Positions 12,128 through 23,387 of a DNA stretch of 64,000 nucleotides are shown here, piece after piece (within the stretch, counting starts at the first letter, position 1; each line of letters begins with the position of its first letter). The position numbers and the translations under genes are program-made. This stretch comes from Madurella fahalii (lineage: Eukaryota; Ascomycota; Sordariomycetes; Sordariales), in the NCBI GenBank assembly GCA_029876055.1, contig CM056875.1, positions 5,047,001 to 5,111,000 of the forward strand. Reading direction: 5' to 3'. The notes under the pieces are model-generated. The model saw only the letters and a list, made by a program, of their open reading frames with translations. It was not told the DNA's origin and did not search any database.

Positions 12128-12854
12128 ATTAATGGCTAGAACTAGCCTTGAGCTTATTTCCTCCCATAGCGTGTCACGGCGAGGGGTCGTGGATAGGGGG
12201 CTAAATGCAACAAATGGTATCTGTCGACCTATGACGATGGTACGTAGTATACTAGAAGTCGGATCGTGTCTCGTTGCAAAGAAGCCAGCTGATGACGACC
12301 GGGTGGGCCCACGGGACGAACCAAAGGTGTTCGCCCGTTGATGATTCGGCTTAGGTAATACTAGTATCCATATAGAGTGCTGACACTAGTATCGCCAGGC
12401 TGTTTGGCTCCAACTCCGGTTTCCAGTTCGACGGGACGGGGATCGGGCTGTGGGGAAGCTGCAGGGTGAAATTGGCCGGCCAAATTCTGTCAACAAAGCG
12501 GCACTTGGCGTGCCCTGCAGAGCCCTGCAGAGCCCTGCATTGCAGCCGCTAACACGCCCAATCGCCGACTCGAGTCCGTCTCGTTCACTTGCAGAAACTC
12601 CAGCGCCTCTTGCTCTTTTCGTCGCTCCATCCCTTCATTTCTTTTCTCCTTCACCGCCCAACCATTGGCCATTCGGTCGCCAACGCCGTCACCCTGGGGC
12701 GATCGCCTTTCGTTTCTTGAATACGGATACTAGTATTCCGTAGTTGGATCAGCCTTCAGGATCTAGCGCTCAACCCCCCCCCCCTGCGCGGGTTCTTTTG
12801 GCGGCAACACAAGGATAAAAGGCTGCGTCCACGTCGCGTCTTTTCGTTGTCAAG
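12128..12854. other. Spacer between the HET locus and ERG4
   Basis: It contains three near copies of an AGCCCTGCAG unit around 12517-12540, an 11-base C tract ending at 12784, and a TATA-like GATAAAA at 12814-12820, about 40 bp before the ERG4 start. No gene is seen. Confidence 0.5.
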
Positions 12855-14779
12855 ATGTCTGGCAGATATTCTCTACGCCAGACTCCAAGGTAAGTTAAAC
12901 TCCGGCCTCGGATGATCGCGTCCCTCGCGCCAACATCTCAACTCCCCTCGCGCTATATTCAAGCTTCCTCCTCCACCGCCCTGTCACCTGGCATCCCCAG
13001 GACCACAGAGATTCTCTCGCACCAATTCCTCTGCCACACCCTCTCTAACCTTCGCCCAGGAAAAAGGAGCTGTTTGACGGCATGGTAGAGACCCCTGCCC
13101 GTCGAAGCATCCGTCGCAAGCCCCAGGTTCACGTCGAGTCCGACACCGAATCCGCCTCGGCCTCAGAAGCCATGGAGACCCGTTCGCTGCGTCAGCGCGG
13201 CGTCCCCAAGTTTGTCGAGCACATCGACGAGCTGACCCCGCCCGAGACCCCCGTGGACTCGGACGCAGCGCCGACCTCCGAGACCAAGCCCGCCAAGGCC
13301 AATGGCGAAGCGTCCAAAGATGCCGCGCACGACAAGCTGGTCGACGGCTGGCGGCCCGGCATGGATCACAGGATCGACCACTCGGGGCAGTACGAATTCG
13401 GCGGGCCGTGGTTCGTGTCGCTCATGATGGTCGGCTTCCCCATCCTGATGTGGTACATGTGGATCGGCGCGGTCTACTACGACGGCGGCTTACCCGTGCC
13501 CGCTCCGGACCAGAGCTGGGGCGACTTTGGCAAACACCTCGCCAACCTCGTCTACACGGGCGCCTTCCCGCACGCCAAGGCCTGGCTGATCTACTGGGTC
13601 TTCTTCGTCGCCGAGGGCGCCATGTACTGCCTGATGCCCGGCGTCTGGGCCTACGGCAAGCCCCTGCCCCACGAGGGCGGCAAGCAGCTCAAGTATTACT
13701 GCTCCGCCTACACGTCCTTCTACGCGACCATCGCCATCGTCGCCGCCCTGCATTTCTCGGGCGTGTTCCCGCTGTACACCATCATCGACGAGTTCGGCCC
13801 GCTGCTTACCGTCTCCATCCTGTCGGGCTGGCTGGTCGCCATCGTGGCCTACGCGTCGGCGCTCGCGCGGGGCGCCCAGCACCGCATGACGGGGAACCAC
13901 GTCTACGACTTCTTCATGGGCGCCGAGCTGAACCCGCGCATGTTTGGCATCCTCGACTTCAAGATGTTCTTTGAGGTGCGCATCCCGTGGTTCATCCTGT
14001 TCCTGCTGTCATGCGGCGCCGCCGCACGCCAGTGGGAGCGGTACGGCTACGTGTCGGGCGAGGTCGCCTTCCTCGTCATGGCCCACTTCCTCTACGCCAA
14101 CGCGACGAGCAAGGGCGAGGAGCTCATCGTGACGACGTGGGACATGTACTACGAGAAGTGGGGCTTCATGCTCATCTTCTGGAACCTCAGCGGCGTGCCC
14201 CTGTCGTACTGTCACTGCACCATCTACCTTGCCAGCCACGCGCCCGAGGAGTACCGGTGGAACCGCGTCGCCCTGGCCGCCCTCTACGTGAGCTACTTGT
14301 TCGTCTACTGGATCTGGGACAGCTGCAACAGCCAAAAGAACCGCTTCCGCGCCATGGAGCGCGGCACCCTCATCAAGCGCAACACGTTCCCCCAGGTGCC
14401 CTGGCAGACGATCCACAACCCCAAGATCATCGAGACGGGCCTGGGCGACAAGATCCTCGCCGACGGCTGGTACGGCCTCGCCCGCAAGATCCACTACACC
14501 TGTGACACGTACTTTGCCATCACCTGGGGCCTCATCACCGGCTTCAAGAGCCCCTTCCCCTGGTTCTACCCCGTTTTCTTCGCCACTATGATCGCCCACC
14601 GCGCCTGGCGTGACATTCACCGCTGCCGCGAAAAGTACGGCGACGCATGGAAGGAGTACGAGAGGCAGGTGCCGTATCTGTTTATTCCGGTAAGTTTGGA
14701 TTTTCGTTTTGGGGAAACCACCCCCCCCCAACCTTTACTGAAGTAAGCTGACTGAATTTGTTTATAGTACGTCATTTGA
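12855..14779 (+). CDS. erg4: Delta(24(24(1)))-sterol reductase, ERG4
   Basis: Catalyses the last step of ergosterol synthesis, NADPH-dependent reduction of the C24(28) double bond, in the ER membrane. Exons are 12855-12889, 13060-14689 and 14768-14779, giving 558 aa. The first exon encodes MSGRYSLRQTP plus part of an Arg codon; the last adds only YVI and stop. About 120 N-terminal residues are hydrophilic, followed by eight or nine hydrophobic helices. Family signature 1 is present near residue 290 (GNHVYDFFMGAELNPR), and signature 2 near the C-terminus (AHRAWRDIHRCREKYG). Length is normal for fungal ERG4 with an extended N-terminus. An internal ATG at 13082 is in frame, but the spliced upstream start fits better. 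Confidence 0.96.
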
Positions 14780-15303
14780 GCTACGCAATTGAGGAGGCGT
14801 GTACGGTGCATGGTGAAAGAATGAATGAGTGAAAAGAATAATGTGAAGAATAGGATGTAATAGATTTTGGACTAATTGGAAAAGGGGCGGGGGGTTGGAC
14901 GGATGCTAGCTGGATGAACGGGAGGATGGAGGAGCCAAAAAGGGGATGAAACATATCATGCCTTGCCGTTGCAGTGCATACGGCAGTTATGGTATGATTG
15001 GAACTGGAGTGAATGGGGTTTTGTCTACTTAGGTACTTAAGGCGCTTACCTATAGCCCTAGGTCCTTGTTCACTGAGCATTCATAGTAGTGATTAATGTT
15101 AATGCTTCAACAATGTCCTCTCCTCATCCCCCGAAAGTATGTAAACGGAGAAAGTTCAACGACCCGAAATACAATGTCACTCGTCGGACGAGAGGGGTAT
15201 TTGTAGAATGGGACTGGGAAAGGGTGAGCAAGGGAGAATGGAAAAGAAAAGAAAAGAGAAAAGAAAATGGAAAAAGAATCGATTCAATCGTCGACGGGAA
15301 TTG
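14780..15303. other. Spacer between ERG4 and tRNA-Lys
   Basis: It holds the ERG4 3' UTR and, near 15230-15290, an A/G-rich stretch. No gene is recognised. Confidence 0.5.
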
Positions 15304-15398
15304 AGCCCGACGTGGGGGTCGAACCCACAACCTTGAGATTTAACTTTTCACGGAGAATCCTTAAGAGTCTCACGCTCTACCGATTGAGCTAGCCGGGC
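15304..15398 (-). tRNA. tRNA-Lys (anticodon CTT) with intron
   Basis: Read on the minus strand, the acceptor arms GCCCGGC and GTCGGGC pair. There is a normal D arm (GCTC..GAGC), an anticodon stem TGAGA/TCTCA with loop CTCTTAA, and a T arm with GGGTTCGACCC. Anticodon CTT sits at 34-36. A 22-nt intron (15340-15361) interrupts the gene just after position 37, the standard eukaryotic site. The mature RNA is 73 nt before CCA addition. Confidence 0.95.
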
Positions 15399-16349
15399 GA
15401 GGCTAATTCGTTGTGCTGTTGTGGGAAGGGTGGGATGATTGAGTTTTTCTCGCTCGAGAAGTGGAGTTGATGGGATTTTTGTGTATGTATGGGTGTGTGT
15501 GTGTGGGATGGGCGACTTGATAAGATAAAGGAGGGTCGACAGGAGAGGAAGACGGTGGCTAGACCATTATAGAGCAGTGGTCCCAGTACGTGTGGATGGG
15601 TGGGTGGCGAGGAATTGGAAAGACATGCCATTTACGCATCTTAGAATAGGAATTGTAACCTGGTGAAGCACAACATAGGATGAATGGGTTAAGACAGGAA
15701 AAATCAAGTTGGGTCTCAGAAACATTAAGAATACGATACAGTCAAGCCCGGCTTTTTCCGTTCATAGACGATTGATCCCCAAAGCTACTCCCTTTATTTA
15801 CCGAGACTGCTAGGCTCGGATCGAACCCCCGGATGCCTGATTGGGAGCCGGAGATTTCAGAACCAGGGGCCGTTTCAGAAAACCAACTGCCTAGAGGCGC
15901 AAAGTGACATCGGAATCCTCTACTACCCTAGCCAACGTACCTGTATCCCATGTTATCACGCTGACAATGCAACAACAGCTTCGAGGACGCCAATTGCAGT
16001 AGACACCTTTGCAACCTAGACTACAATCTTTGCCCCATCATCCGTCTATGACGAGAAAAAACCAACCCCGAGAGTGATGAGCAACCATAATGTGACAATA
16101 GTACATGCACGTCCCGCGAAGCCATTAACCGACCGTCCCATGATATGCGCCGCTCGCTCAACCCCCAATAATCGACTCCACCAGTTCCGTTATGCCAACC
16201 CGGCGTCCCCGGCCGCTATCCAGCACCCAGCGATGCAAGAGTGCGTGGGGCGGCTAGTATGTGTTTGTTCATGCCGTCTAGGGGTAGGGGCTTTGCCGAT
16301 AGATACACCTTGCCGCTCCATACCCAGTCGGCGGTAGAGATATGCGTGC
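15399..16349. other. Spacer between tRNA-Lys and V-ATPase subunit c
   Basis: Apart from the tRNA-like fragment near 15805-15905 listed separately, no coding or RNA gene is recognised. A TG-rich run occurs around 15480-15510. Confidence 0.5.
15805..15905 (-). other. Degenerate tRNA-like sequence
   Basis: On the minus strand a six-base pairing CTAGGC/GCCTAG encloses a D-loop-like stretch, a possible anticodon stem CCTGG/TCAGG whose loop would read CTG (Gln) with a 16-nt intron, and a T-loop-like GGGTTCGATCC. The T stem does not pair properly. It may be a decayed tRNA or chance. Confidence 0.28.
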
Positions 16350-17279
16350 TTATGAGCAAGTGACGTTGAGCGTCGCCTTGGAGTTCATGAGCAGCGCAAC
16401 GATCAAACCGTAAAGACCTAACACGCACGTTAGCGCGACAGCAGAGCATGTGGAAGCAACGTTAAACGCACCCAATACTTCGGCGAAAATGAGAATCAGA
16501 ATCATGCCAACGAACAGCCTCGGTTGCTGAGCGGTACCACGGACACCGGCGTCACCGACAATACCAATGGCAAAACCGGCAGCCATACCCGCAAGACCGA
16601 CAGCAAGACCAGCGCCGAGCTGAATGAAACCGGTGTAGAGCGCATAGCCATCTTGTGTGAGGCCGTCCGAAATCAGGACGGAGACGACGAGACCGTAGAT
16701 ACCAATGATACCAGCCATAATGACCGGAACGATGTCTAGAGAGCGAATTGCGTCAGCGGACCGGCCACCTGTTCTTCAAGGGTCACAGAACATACTCTTG
16801 ACGATGAGATCAGGCCGGAGAACACCCATGGCAGCGATGCCGACACCCGACTTGGCTGTGCCGTATGAGGCACCCAGGCAGGTGAAAACGATGGCTGCGG
16901 TGCAGCCCATGGCACCGAAGAAGGGCTGTCATCACGTCAGTATAGGTGCGCGAGTTGGGTTGGTCCCGGCGTTGAATAGGTCCCGGAGCAATGGTGAACC
17001 CCGAGATGATCGCCGTCGCTAACAAGACAACGGTTTCGCCGGAGCAGAGAGGGGACTGACCGCGTAAACAGGGCTGCAGGAAATGGCATCGTTAGCATTG
17101 TTAGCATTGCACACGTCTCAAGACCGTCAAGCAGAATATGCGCAAGGTGCAATGAAAGGGTCGGATCCAGGCGGCTGTAGCGCTGGCCGTTGGGATGGTT
17201 GGCAGACAGGAGAGAGCTCGGCGCGTGTTGAGGGGAAGGACGACAAGCCCGGGCTAGCGGCTTACCAGTAGTCGGTCAT
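16350..17279 (-). CDS. vma-3: V-type ATPase proteolipid subunit c
   Basis: Forms the proton-carrying c-ring of the vacuolar H+-ATPase. Minus-strand exons are 17266-17279, 17061-17073, 16796-16925, 16472-16735 and 16350-16417. They join in frame to 162 aa, the usual length. The first two exons (14 and 13 nt) encode MTDYCPVYA, which matches the start of yeast Vma3 closely; the next begins PFFGAMGC. Four transmembrane helices are visible. The essential proton-binding Glu lies in helix 4 (IFAEVLGLYG, about residue 138). The C-terminus is MNSKATLNVTCS. Introns are 192, 135, 60 and 54 bp, all GT-AG. It is divergent from SNU13, with about 516 bp between start codons. Confidence 0.96.
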
Positions 17280-17795
17280 TTTGACGGCTTGGGCGCGAAG
17301 CTGCAGCAGTGGCTAATTAAGCAGATAATGGAATAATTTCGAAGACGATATGGTTTGTTGGGCGATGGTGCGGTGTGGAAAGCCGAAGGAAACGGGCGAC
17401 CTGCAATGGCGTCGTTGATGGGTTGACGGAGTCGAGGATGGCTCGCTGGGACGAGGTGTTTCCAGGTTGCAGGTTGGTTGGTTGGCTGTGCTGCGCCGGG
17501 CAGAGCTTTTGCTCGGCAACACCCCGGCAGAAACCAGCCACCATCCTTCGCCTTAGGTAAGCCGGACGCCGGTCGAACCTTAGCCCATTCTGCCAATGGC
17601 GACCGCCCAAAGTTTGCGAATTCGGCCATCCCAGCGCATTTTTTGCCTAGCGGAGAACGCTCGATCTATTTTTTTTGCGACCGCATCCTCCCACACCAAA
17701 CCCCACGCAACCCCAGGGCGAGCAGACGCAGTGAACCCTGGTGACAAGACACAGCGGAAATACTCCATTGCCTCACCGACTGACCGACGCCGAAA
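17280..17795. promoter_or_regulatory. Bidirectional promoter region, vma-3/snu13
   Basis: About 516 bp separate the divergent start codons of the V-ATPase subunit and SNU13. The region must contain both promoters and leaders. I identify no specific factor site. Confidence 0.55.
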
Positions 17796-18317
17796 ATGTC
17801 TGCTCAGAACGAGTCCGCCGCGTGGCCCAAGGCCGAGGACCCTGCGCTGGTCCAGGAGCTCCTGGACTGCGTCCAGCAGGCGAGCCACTACAGGCAGCTC
17901 AAGAAGGGTGCCAACGAGGCCACCAAGTCGATCAACCGCGGCACGAGCGAGCTCGTCATCCTCGCCGCCGACACGCAGCCGCTGAGCATTGTGCTCCACA
18001 TCCCGCTCATTAGCGAGGAGAAGAACGTGCCCTATGTCGTATGTGTTCCACTACCCACTCGGGGTGTGATTTCGGACGCGAGGCTAACATGTTTGCAGTA
18101 CGTGCCCAGCAAGGTTGCTCTGGTTAGTGCCCTCCGGAATTCGACGCCATCGAAACCCGAAATGTCCGCCATGTACACATTCTAACTGTTTGAGCAGGGC
18201 CGTGCTTGCGGCGTCTCGAGGGCCGTCATCGCCGTTTCGCTCACCTCCAACGAGGCGTCGGACCTGAACTCGAAGATCCGCGCCCTGCGCGACAAGGTGG
18301 AGAGACTCGCCATGTAA
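17796..18317 (+). CDS. snu13: U4/U6 snRNP and C/D snoRNP protein SNU13
   Basis: L7Ae-family RNA-binding protein that recognises kink-turns in U4 snRNA and box C/D snoRNAs, so it acts in both splicing and rRNA modification. Exons are 17796-18038, 18099-18122 and 18198-18317, giving 128 aa, the normal size. Key family stretches are visible: IKRG-type loop as INRGTSELVILAAD, then LHIPLISEEKNVPYVYVPSK and the VSRAVIAVSL strand near the end. The middle exon is only 24 nt. Introns are 60 and 75 bp with GT-AG ends. Confidence 0.96.
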
Positions 18318-18910
18318 GGCGGCTGCCGATGTCTGTAGGGGGAAGAGCTACATGAAGGATTGGGGAGCCGGCATTGTCAGGTCGAGAAATCGCCAGCATA
18401 TGCCTGTTACTGGCTAGCTGCACAGGGGCGGAATTGGCGGCTGCTGAGTTCTCTCTAGTCTAGCACAGAATAATCCACCAATATGAAGAACGATCCATAA
18501 CACAGCTTCTAATTCAGGGTTGGGGTTACTTCGGCCCCCTCATTCTCATTGCTCGGTTCTATTGCGGGACACTGCAGAGTGACGCGGGACGGTTGGATGC
18601 CCCACAACCCAAAGACATCATCGATGCCAAGTTGGGGGACCCGCCATCCCACGCCCAGGCCGGCATCAATCAGACAATTAGTGTTGGCCCGCACCCAGAC
18701 CGATCTGCTCACTTCGCAATATCCCGAACATAACGCTTTGTCGTCAGTTCGTCTTGCCCCTTCTAAGGCCATATCTCGTAAAGGCACCGTCGCTAAGCCC
18801 GCTCCAAACCACCTTCAACAGCAAGCACCTCATATTCCTATACCTAGTGGTGCTTTTCTACCTTATATGAGACTGAGCGAGTGAGAGGCCGTACGCACAG
18901 AAGTCAAGAC
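18318..18910. other. Spacer between SNU13 and the SAC phosphatase
   Basis: No gene is seen. It covers the SNU13 3' UTR and the promoter of the phosphatase gene. Confidence 0.5.
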
Positions 18911-21900
18911 ATGCCGGGCCTGGCGCGCAAGGTAATCATTTGCGCAGCCGTCGACGGGCTGGTGCTACATCCGCTCAACTCGCGGAAAGATCAGTCGCAT
19001 CAACGGACCTCTTCCTCTCCGATCGCCCCGATCAGGATCAAGTACGGCGATGCCTCCATCTCAGCCATCCCCCGGGACGCAGCGCCCGATCCCTTGTCTC
19101 TGCCGCCCAACTCATCGTTTGAAGCGTTCGGAATCGTCGGTATGTCGCAATCCATCATGCGTTCTTAATCCCCAGCCGTATCAAGACTATGTACATATAT
19201 GATTCTATTTGTCGGACATTTATACAACCCCTCCCCCTTCTGAAATGCAAAGCAGCTTACACACAGACCCTCCCAAACAAAACCAGGCCTCGTAACCGTC
19301 TTTCGATACAGCTACCTCATCTCCATCACGCGCCGCCAACAAGTCGCCCAGATCCGCGGCCTGCCGGTGTACGTCGTCACCGAGGTCGCCCTGACGCCCT
19401 GCACGTCGCAGCAGGACGCGGCGCAAGCCATCGCCGCCACGGCGGCCACTCTGAGCAGCGCCCGGGAAGAGCAGGACACCGACGCGGCTTCCACCGCCTC
19501 CTCCGCCGCCGGCAGCGGGGATGAGGGCACCTCCCCCGAACCCGAATCGGGCGCGGCTAGGGACGAGGCCGTGGACGAGGACGACGACGACCCCGCGACT
19601 GACGTCGAAGGGCAATGGCCTGCTACTGCTGCTGCGGCGGCGGCCGCCGCTGCTACCGCCGAAGGGGCGGGCGGATCCGGGTCCGGGTCCGGGCCCGCGT
19701 CTAAGCGCAGCAGCATCGCACAGGATGTGATTAGGAAGCGGGGGAGTTATGGGCGGTTTGCGCAGCGCTGGTTTAGTCGGTCGGGATGGGCGATGGATCA
19801 GAAGCGGACGATGGGGCTGAGCGCCGAGGAGAGGGGCGTTGGCCCGGTCGCAGACGGGGCGGGGAGGGACAAGGGGGGGAAGTTTACCGTTCCGAGTGAC
19901 GGCGGTGGGGAGGGGAAGGGAGAGGGGAACCAGGCGGCGATCAGTCTCCTGCCGAAGCTGTTGCGGACGAGCCAGATCCTGTTCGGGTCCAGCAGGACGT
20001 TCTTCTTCTCGTACGACTACGACATCACGCGGAGTATGGCTAATCCAAAGGTCCCCGAGACGGCGTCGATGCCCCTGCACGAGCATGCCGAGCCGATGTA
20101 CTTCTGGAATAGGCACATCATGGAGCCGTTCATTGATGCCGGGGCAGACAGTCTGGCTCTGCCCCTGATGCAGGGGTTCGTGGGACAGCGGTCGTTCGTC
20201 GTGGACAGTCACCCGCCACAAGTCGATGACGAGGGTGCCGTAGGTTCGGTCGAGCTCAGTGACTTCGGCTCGTCCTGGGTCACCGAGAAGGAGAAGGCCA
20301 CGGCCGAGATGCGCCCGACCGAGAAGAAGTTTGATATCACGATCATCTCGAGACGGTCGATTAAGCGTGCCGGCCTGCGGTACCTCCGCCGCGGTATCGA
20401 CGAAGACGGCAATGTCGCAAACTCGGTTGAGTCGGAGCAGATCCTATCGCCCTCCGAGGCGACGTGGGATCCGGGATCCAAGGTGTACTCCTTTGTGCAG
20501 ATTCGTGGCAGCTTCCCGCTCTTCTTCACGCAGTCGCCGTACTCGCTCAAACCAGCTCCAGTGCTTCGGCACTCGCCCGATGCAAACTTTGCGGCGCTCA
20601 AGAAACATTTCGATGGCTTGCGCCGTCGGTATGGTGGACTCCAAGTTGTCAACTTGGTCGAGAAGCACGGTGTCGAAGCGCCGATAGCCGAGCTGTACGA
20701 GCAGAGTATCCAGCGGCTCAACGAGGAGTCGAGCTCAGAAACGGAGAAGATTGGGTTTGAATGGTTTGACTTCCACGCCGTCTGCCGGGGGATGAAATTT
20801 GAGAATGTCTCGTTTCTCTTGCAGACCTTGGGCAGCACACTGGAAAGGTTTGGAAGCTCTGTGACTGTCGATGGGCGCGTCGTGGCTACGCAACAGGGCG
20901 TGCTGAGGACAAACTGCATGGACTGCCTAGACCGAACGAATGTCTGCCAGAGCTCGTTTGCCAAGTACATGCTGGATTTGCAGCTCAAAGAGCAGGGGTT
21001 TGATATGGAAGCGCAGCTGGACAAGGAGAACGCCTGGTTCAACACGCTATGGGCGGATAACGGCGATGCCATTTCCAAGCAGTATGCTTCTACGGGCGCG
21101 ATGAAGGGTGATTACACACGGACAAGAAAGAGGAACTACCGAGGCGCACTGACTGACGCGGGTTTGTCCCTGACTCGGCTGTTCAACGGGTAAGTTGATG
21201 TCTGACAATGCATATTGGAGATGACGATTTACGCTAACGCCGGCTCAGCATGTTCAACGACTTCTTCCTCCAAGCCAGCATCGACTTCTTACTCGGCAAT
21301 GTCACGTCCCTCGTGTTTGAGGAGTTCGAAGCCACCATGATGACCAAAGATCCGGCCGTGTCGATGCAGAACATGCGCCAGCAGGCCATCGAGCTGTGCC
21401 AGAAGCGCGTCATTGCTGACGAGGCCGAGGAGTTCATCGGCGGATGGACGCTCCTCACGCCGCGCGTACCCGACACAGTGCGGAGCGCGTCCCTCGAGGA
21501 GGCGGTGCTCTTGCTGACCGACGTGGCTCTGTACTTATGTAGGTTCGACTGGAACCTGGACAAGGTGTCGTCGTTTGAGCGGGTCGACCTGTCTCATATT
21601 CAAAAGATACGGTTCGGGACGTATATCACATCGACTATCTCACCCGCCCAGGTCGATGAGATGCGCAACGTAGGGTTGGTCATCGAGTACAAGCCCGGGC
21701 TCACCGATATTACCAGGGTCAACACGCGGTCGCTCTCTTCCATGTCCGGTACGCCCCAAGCTCATGGATCCGAGGAGGCTGCGAAGGAGGATGCCGAGTC
21801 CGCCCCGGCAACCTCAGGAATCGCTGGTTTTCTCTCTCGCCGTCCGCAGACCTCATCGCCACGCAAAATCGCGCTCAAAGCACTGTACAGCCAGACATCG

Positions 21901-22158
21901 GCGGCGGATCCGATGGCCAAGAGCAAGCAGGGTGAGCCGGGCGCCATTACGCGCCTTACTGAGATTCAGCAAGTGATGCTCATCACGGCCGAAATTGAGA
22001 GGTTGGTGATCCAAAACCAGCCTCGCCTTGCGGGTAAGAGCTCGGAGCAGGCCAACCTAATCGAGAAGGGCGAGATCATCTCGCTGGCCGAAGCCAAGCG
22101 CAACACAACCCTATTGGAACAGCTCGGGCATTCGATCAAGAAGTTGGTGTGGGCGTGA
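18911..22158 (+). CDS. SAC-domain phosphoinositide phosphatase with hSac2 domain
   Basis: Predicted to remove phosphate from phosphoinositides on endosomal or plasma membranes. Exons are 18911-19139, 19287-21189 and 21249-22158, giving about 1013 aa. The SAC catalytic motif is intact near residue 617: CMDCLDRT inside RTNCMDCLDRTNVCQ, fitting CX5R(T/S). Upstream SAC landmarks include FFFSYDYDITRS and IQIRGSFPLFFTQSPY-like sequence (here FVQIRGSFPLFF). The last exon resembles the hSac2 homology domain, with EEFIGGWTLLTPRVP. The arrangement is closer to Sac2/INPP5F than to Fig4 or synaptojanin, because no 5-phosphatase domain follows. An Ala- and acid-rich insertion at about residues 115-220 interrupts the N-terminal SAC half. 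Convergent with BMT6; the stop codons are 77 bp apart. Confidence 0.92.
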
Positions 22159-22235
22159 TGCTGAGTGGACAGATGGGTGCTGTTTAGTTGTAGAGGACTA
22201 GCTCGTTAGACTAGGTGATAGAGCCAGATAGACAC

Positions 22236-23387
22236 TTAATCTTCCTCGTCGAGACTCGCATCCTCAGCTTTGTACAGATGCATCTGGTAGCGCATGTTCT
22301 CAAGCTGGATCGGATAGTCCACCGCGTCTGGGCCAGCCAGCCGGAACCACACCGAGTCTTGCGACTCGAGTTTTGCCCACCGCCGCCCGTTGACGGGATC
22401 TCGCCTCGTCCCGAGCATGATCCGGTCCAGAAGCCACTGCATCGGGTACCGCTTGGCATCCTTCCCGACACTGGCCTCGGAGTAGCTCCCGGGGCTGTCT
22501 ATGACAAGAAGCAACGACCCGATGGGAATAGAAGAGGTCAAGTCCAGCAGGAAGGCAGTTGTCTTGCCGATGCCGTTTGCTGTGAAGAGCTCGTTGAGGG
22601 TGAAGAACACTGTGACGAGCAGGGGCGAGTCTCCGAGTAGCGTGCGGAGACCCTCTTTACCAAAAGTCAGAGCGTCGTGCTGGAGGAAGGTGGAGGTGAG
22701 GCGCGATGGGGGCACCATGGCGGCGTTGGAGAGTTTTGCGGCTGAGCTAGCGTACTTGGATAATGGCGGGGGCGTGGTGAGGCCTGTGGTGAGCTGAGAG
22801 ATGACGGTGGCCCAGGAGCCCGAATCGATGAGGATTATCGAGCCCGATAGGGAGGGGTATTGGCTGAGAAAGGCACCAAGCGCGACGAGCTCTGCTGCAC
22901 CGCCGCCGATGGAGAGGAGTTTTAGTTCCTGTAGCGGTTGCGAGCCATCACCATTTTCACCATTTTCTGCGCTGTCGGCTTTGGTTTGTGATAGTACGAG
23001 CTTTAGCTGCTCTTTGATACTGCTGAGCACCGAGGCATAACACAACGCTCGTGTCGGACTCCATCGTGCGGCATACACTGCCAGATGCTCCCGGTCTCCA
23101 AAAGCCTTGGCAAAATCTCGCTCGAAAAGCGCCTGTTTCACCGACTGGAGCGTCGTGGTGAGGCTTGGCGAGGAGAGGACATCTTGGAAGGCATGACGGA
23201 ACACATCCAATACACATTGTTGCTGCTTTCTGTCACCGTCTGATATCGACTGCCCCCGGTCTTGGTCATCCTTGACGTGATCGGATGGGACAGCTGCTTG
23301 AATACCGCCAGACGGTTTCTTCCTCTGAGTGTGGTTGTTGGCCTTGGCTCTTGCAGCACCGGATGGAGCTCCTTTCTTGCCGGCCAT
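22236..23387 (-). CDS. bmt6: 25S rRNA uridine-N3 methyltransferase BMT6-like
   Basis: Predicted SAM-dependent enzyme that methylates a uridine of large-subunit rRNA in the nucleolus. Single exon, 383 aa. The frame is open further upstream, but the first ATG is at 23385-23387, so I start there (MAGKKGAPSG). A basic N-terminus precedes a conserved region with SPTRALCYASV, and motif I appears as LKLLSIGGGAAELVALGAF, then IILIDSGSW. Later conserved pieces are FFTLNELF and LLLVIDSPGSYSE, and the C-terminal WFRL segment. This is the DUF3115/Bmt6 layout. Divergent from transketolase across about 1.3 kb. Confidence 0.9.
   Translation of the reverse strand: MAGKKGAPSGAARAKANNHTQRKKPSGGIQAAVPSDHVKDDQDRGQSISDGDRKQQQCVLDVFRHAFQDVLSSPSLTTTLQSVKQALFERDFAKAFGDREHLAVYAARWSPTRALCYASVLSSIKEQLKLVLSQTKADSAENGENGDGSQPLQELKLLSIGGGAAELVALGAFLSQYPSLSGSIILIDSGSWATVISQLTTGLTTPPPLSKYASSAAKLSNAAMVPPSRLTSTFLQHDALTFGKEGLRTLLGDSPLLVTVFFTLNELFTANGIGKTTAFLLDLTSSIPIGSLLLVIDSPGSYSEASVGKDAKRYPMQWLLDRIMLGTRRDPVNGRRWAKLESQDSVWFRLAGPDAVDYPIQLENMRYQMHLYKAEDASLDEED

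Noticed and set aside
19220..20221. 333-aa minus-strand frame
   Set aside because: Antisense to the SAC phosphatase, with Arg/Gly/Pro bias and no domain.
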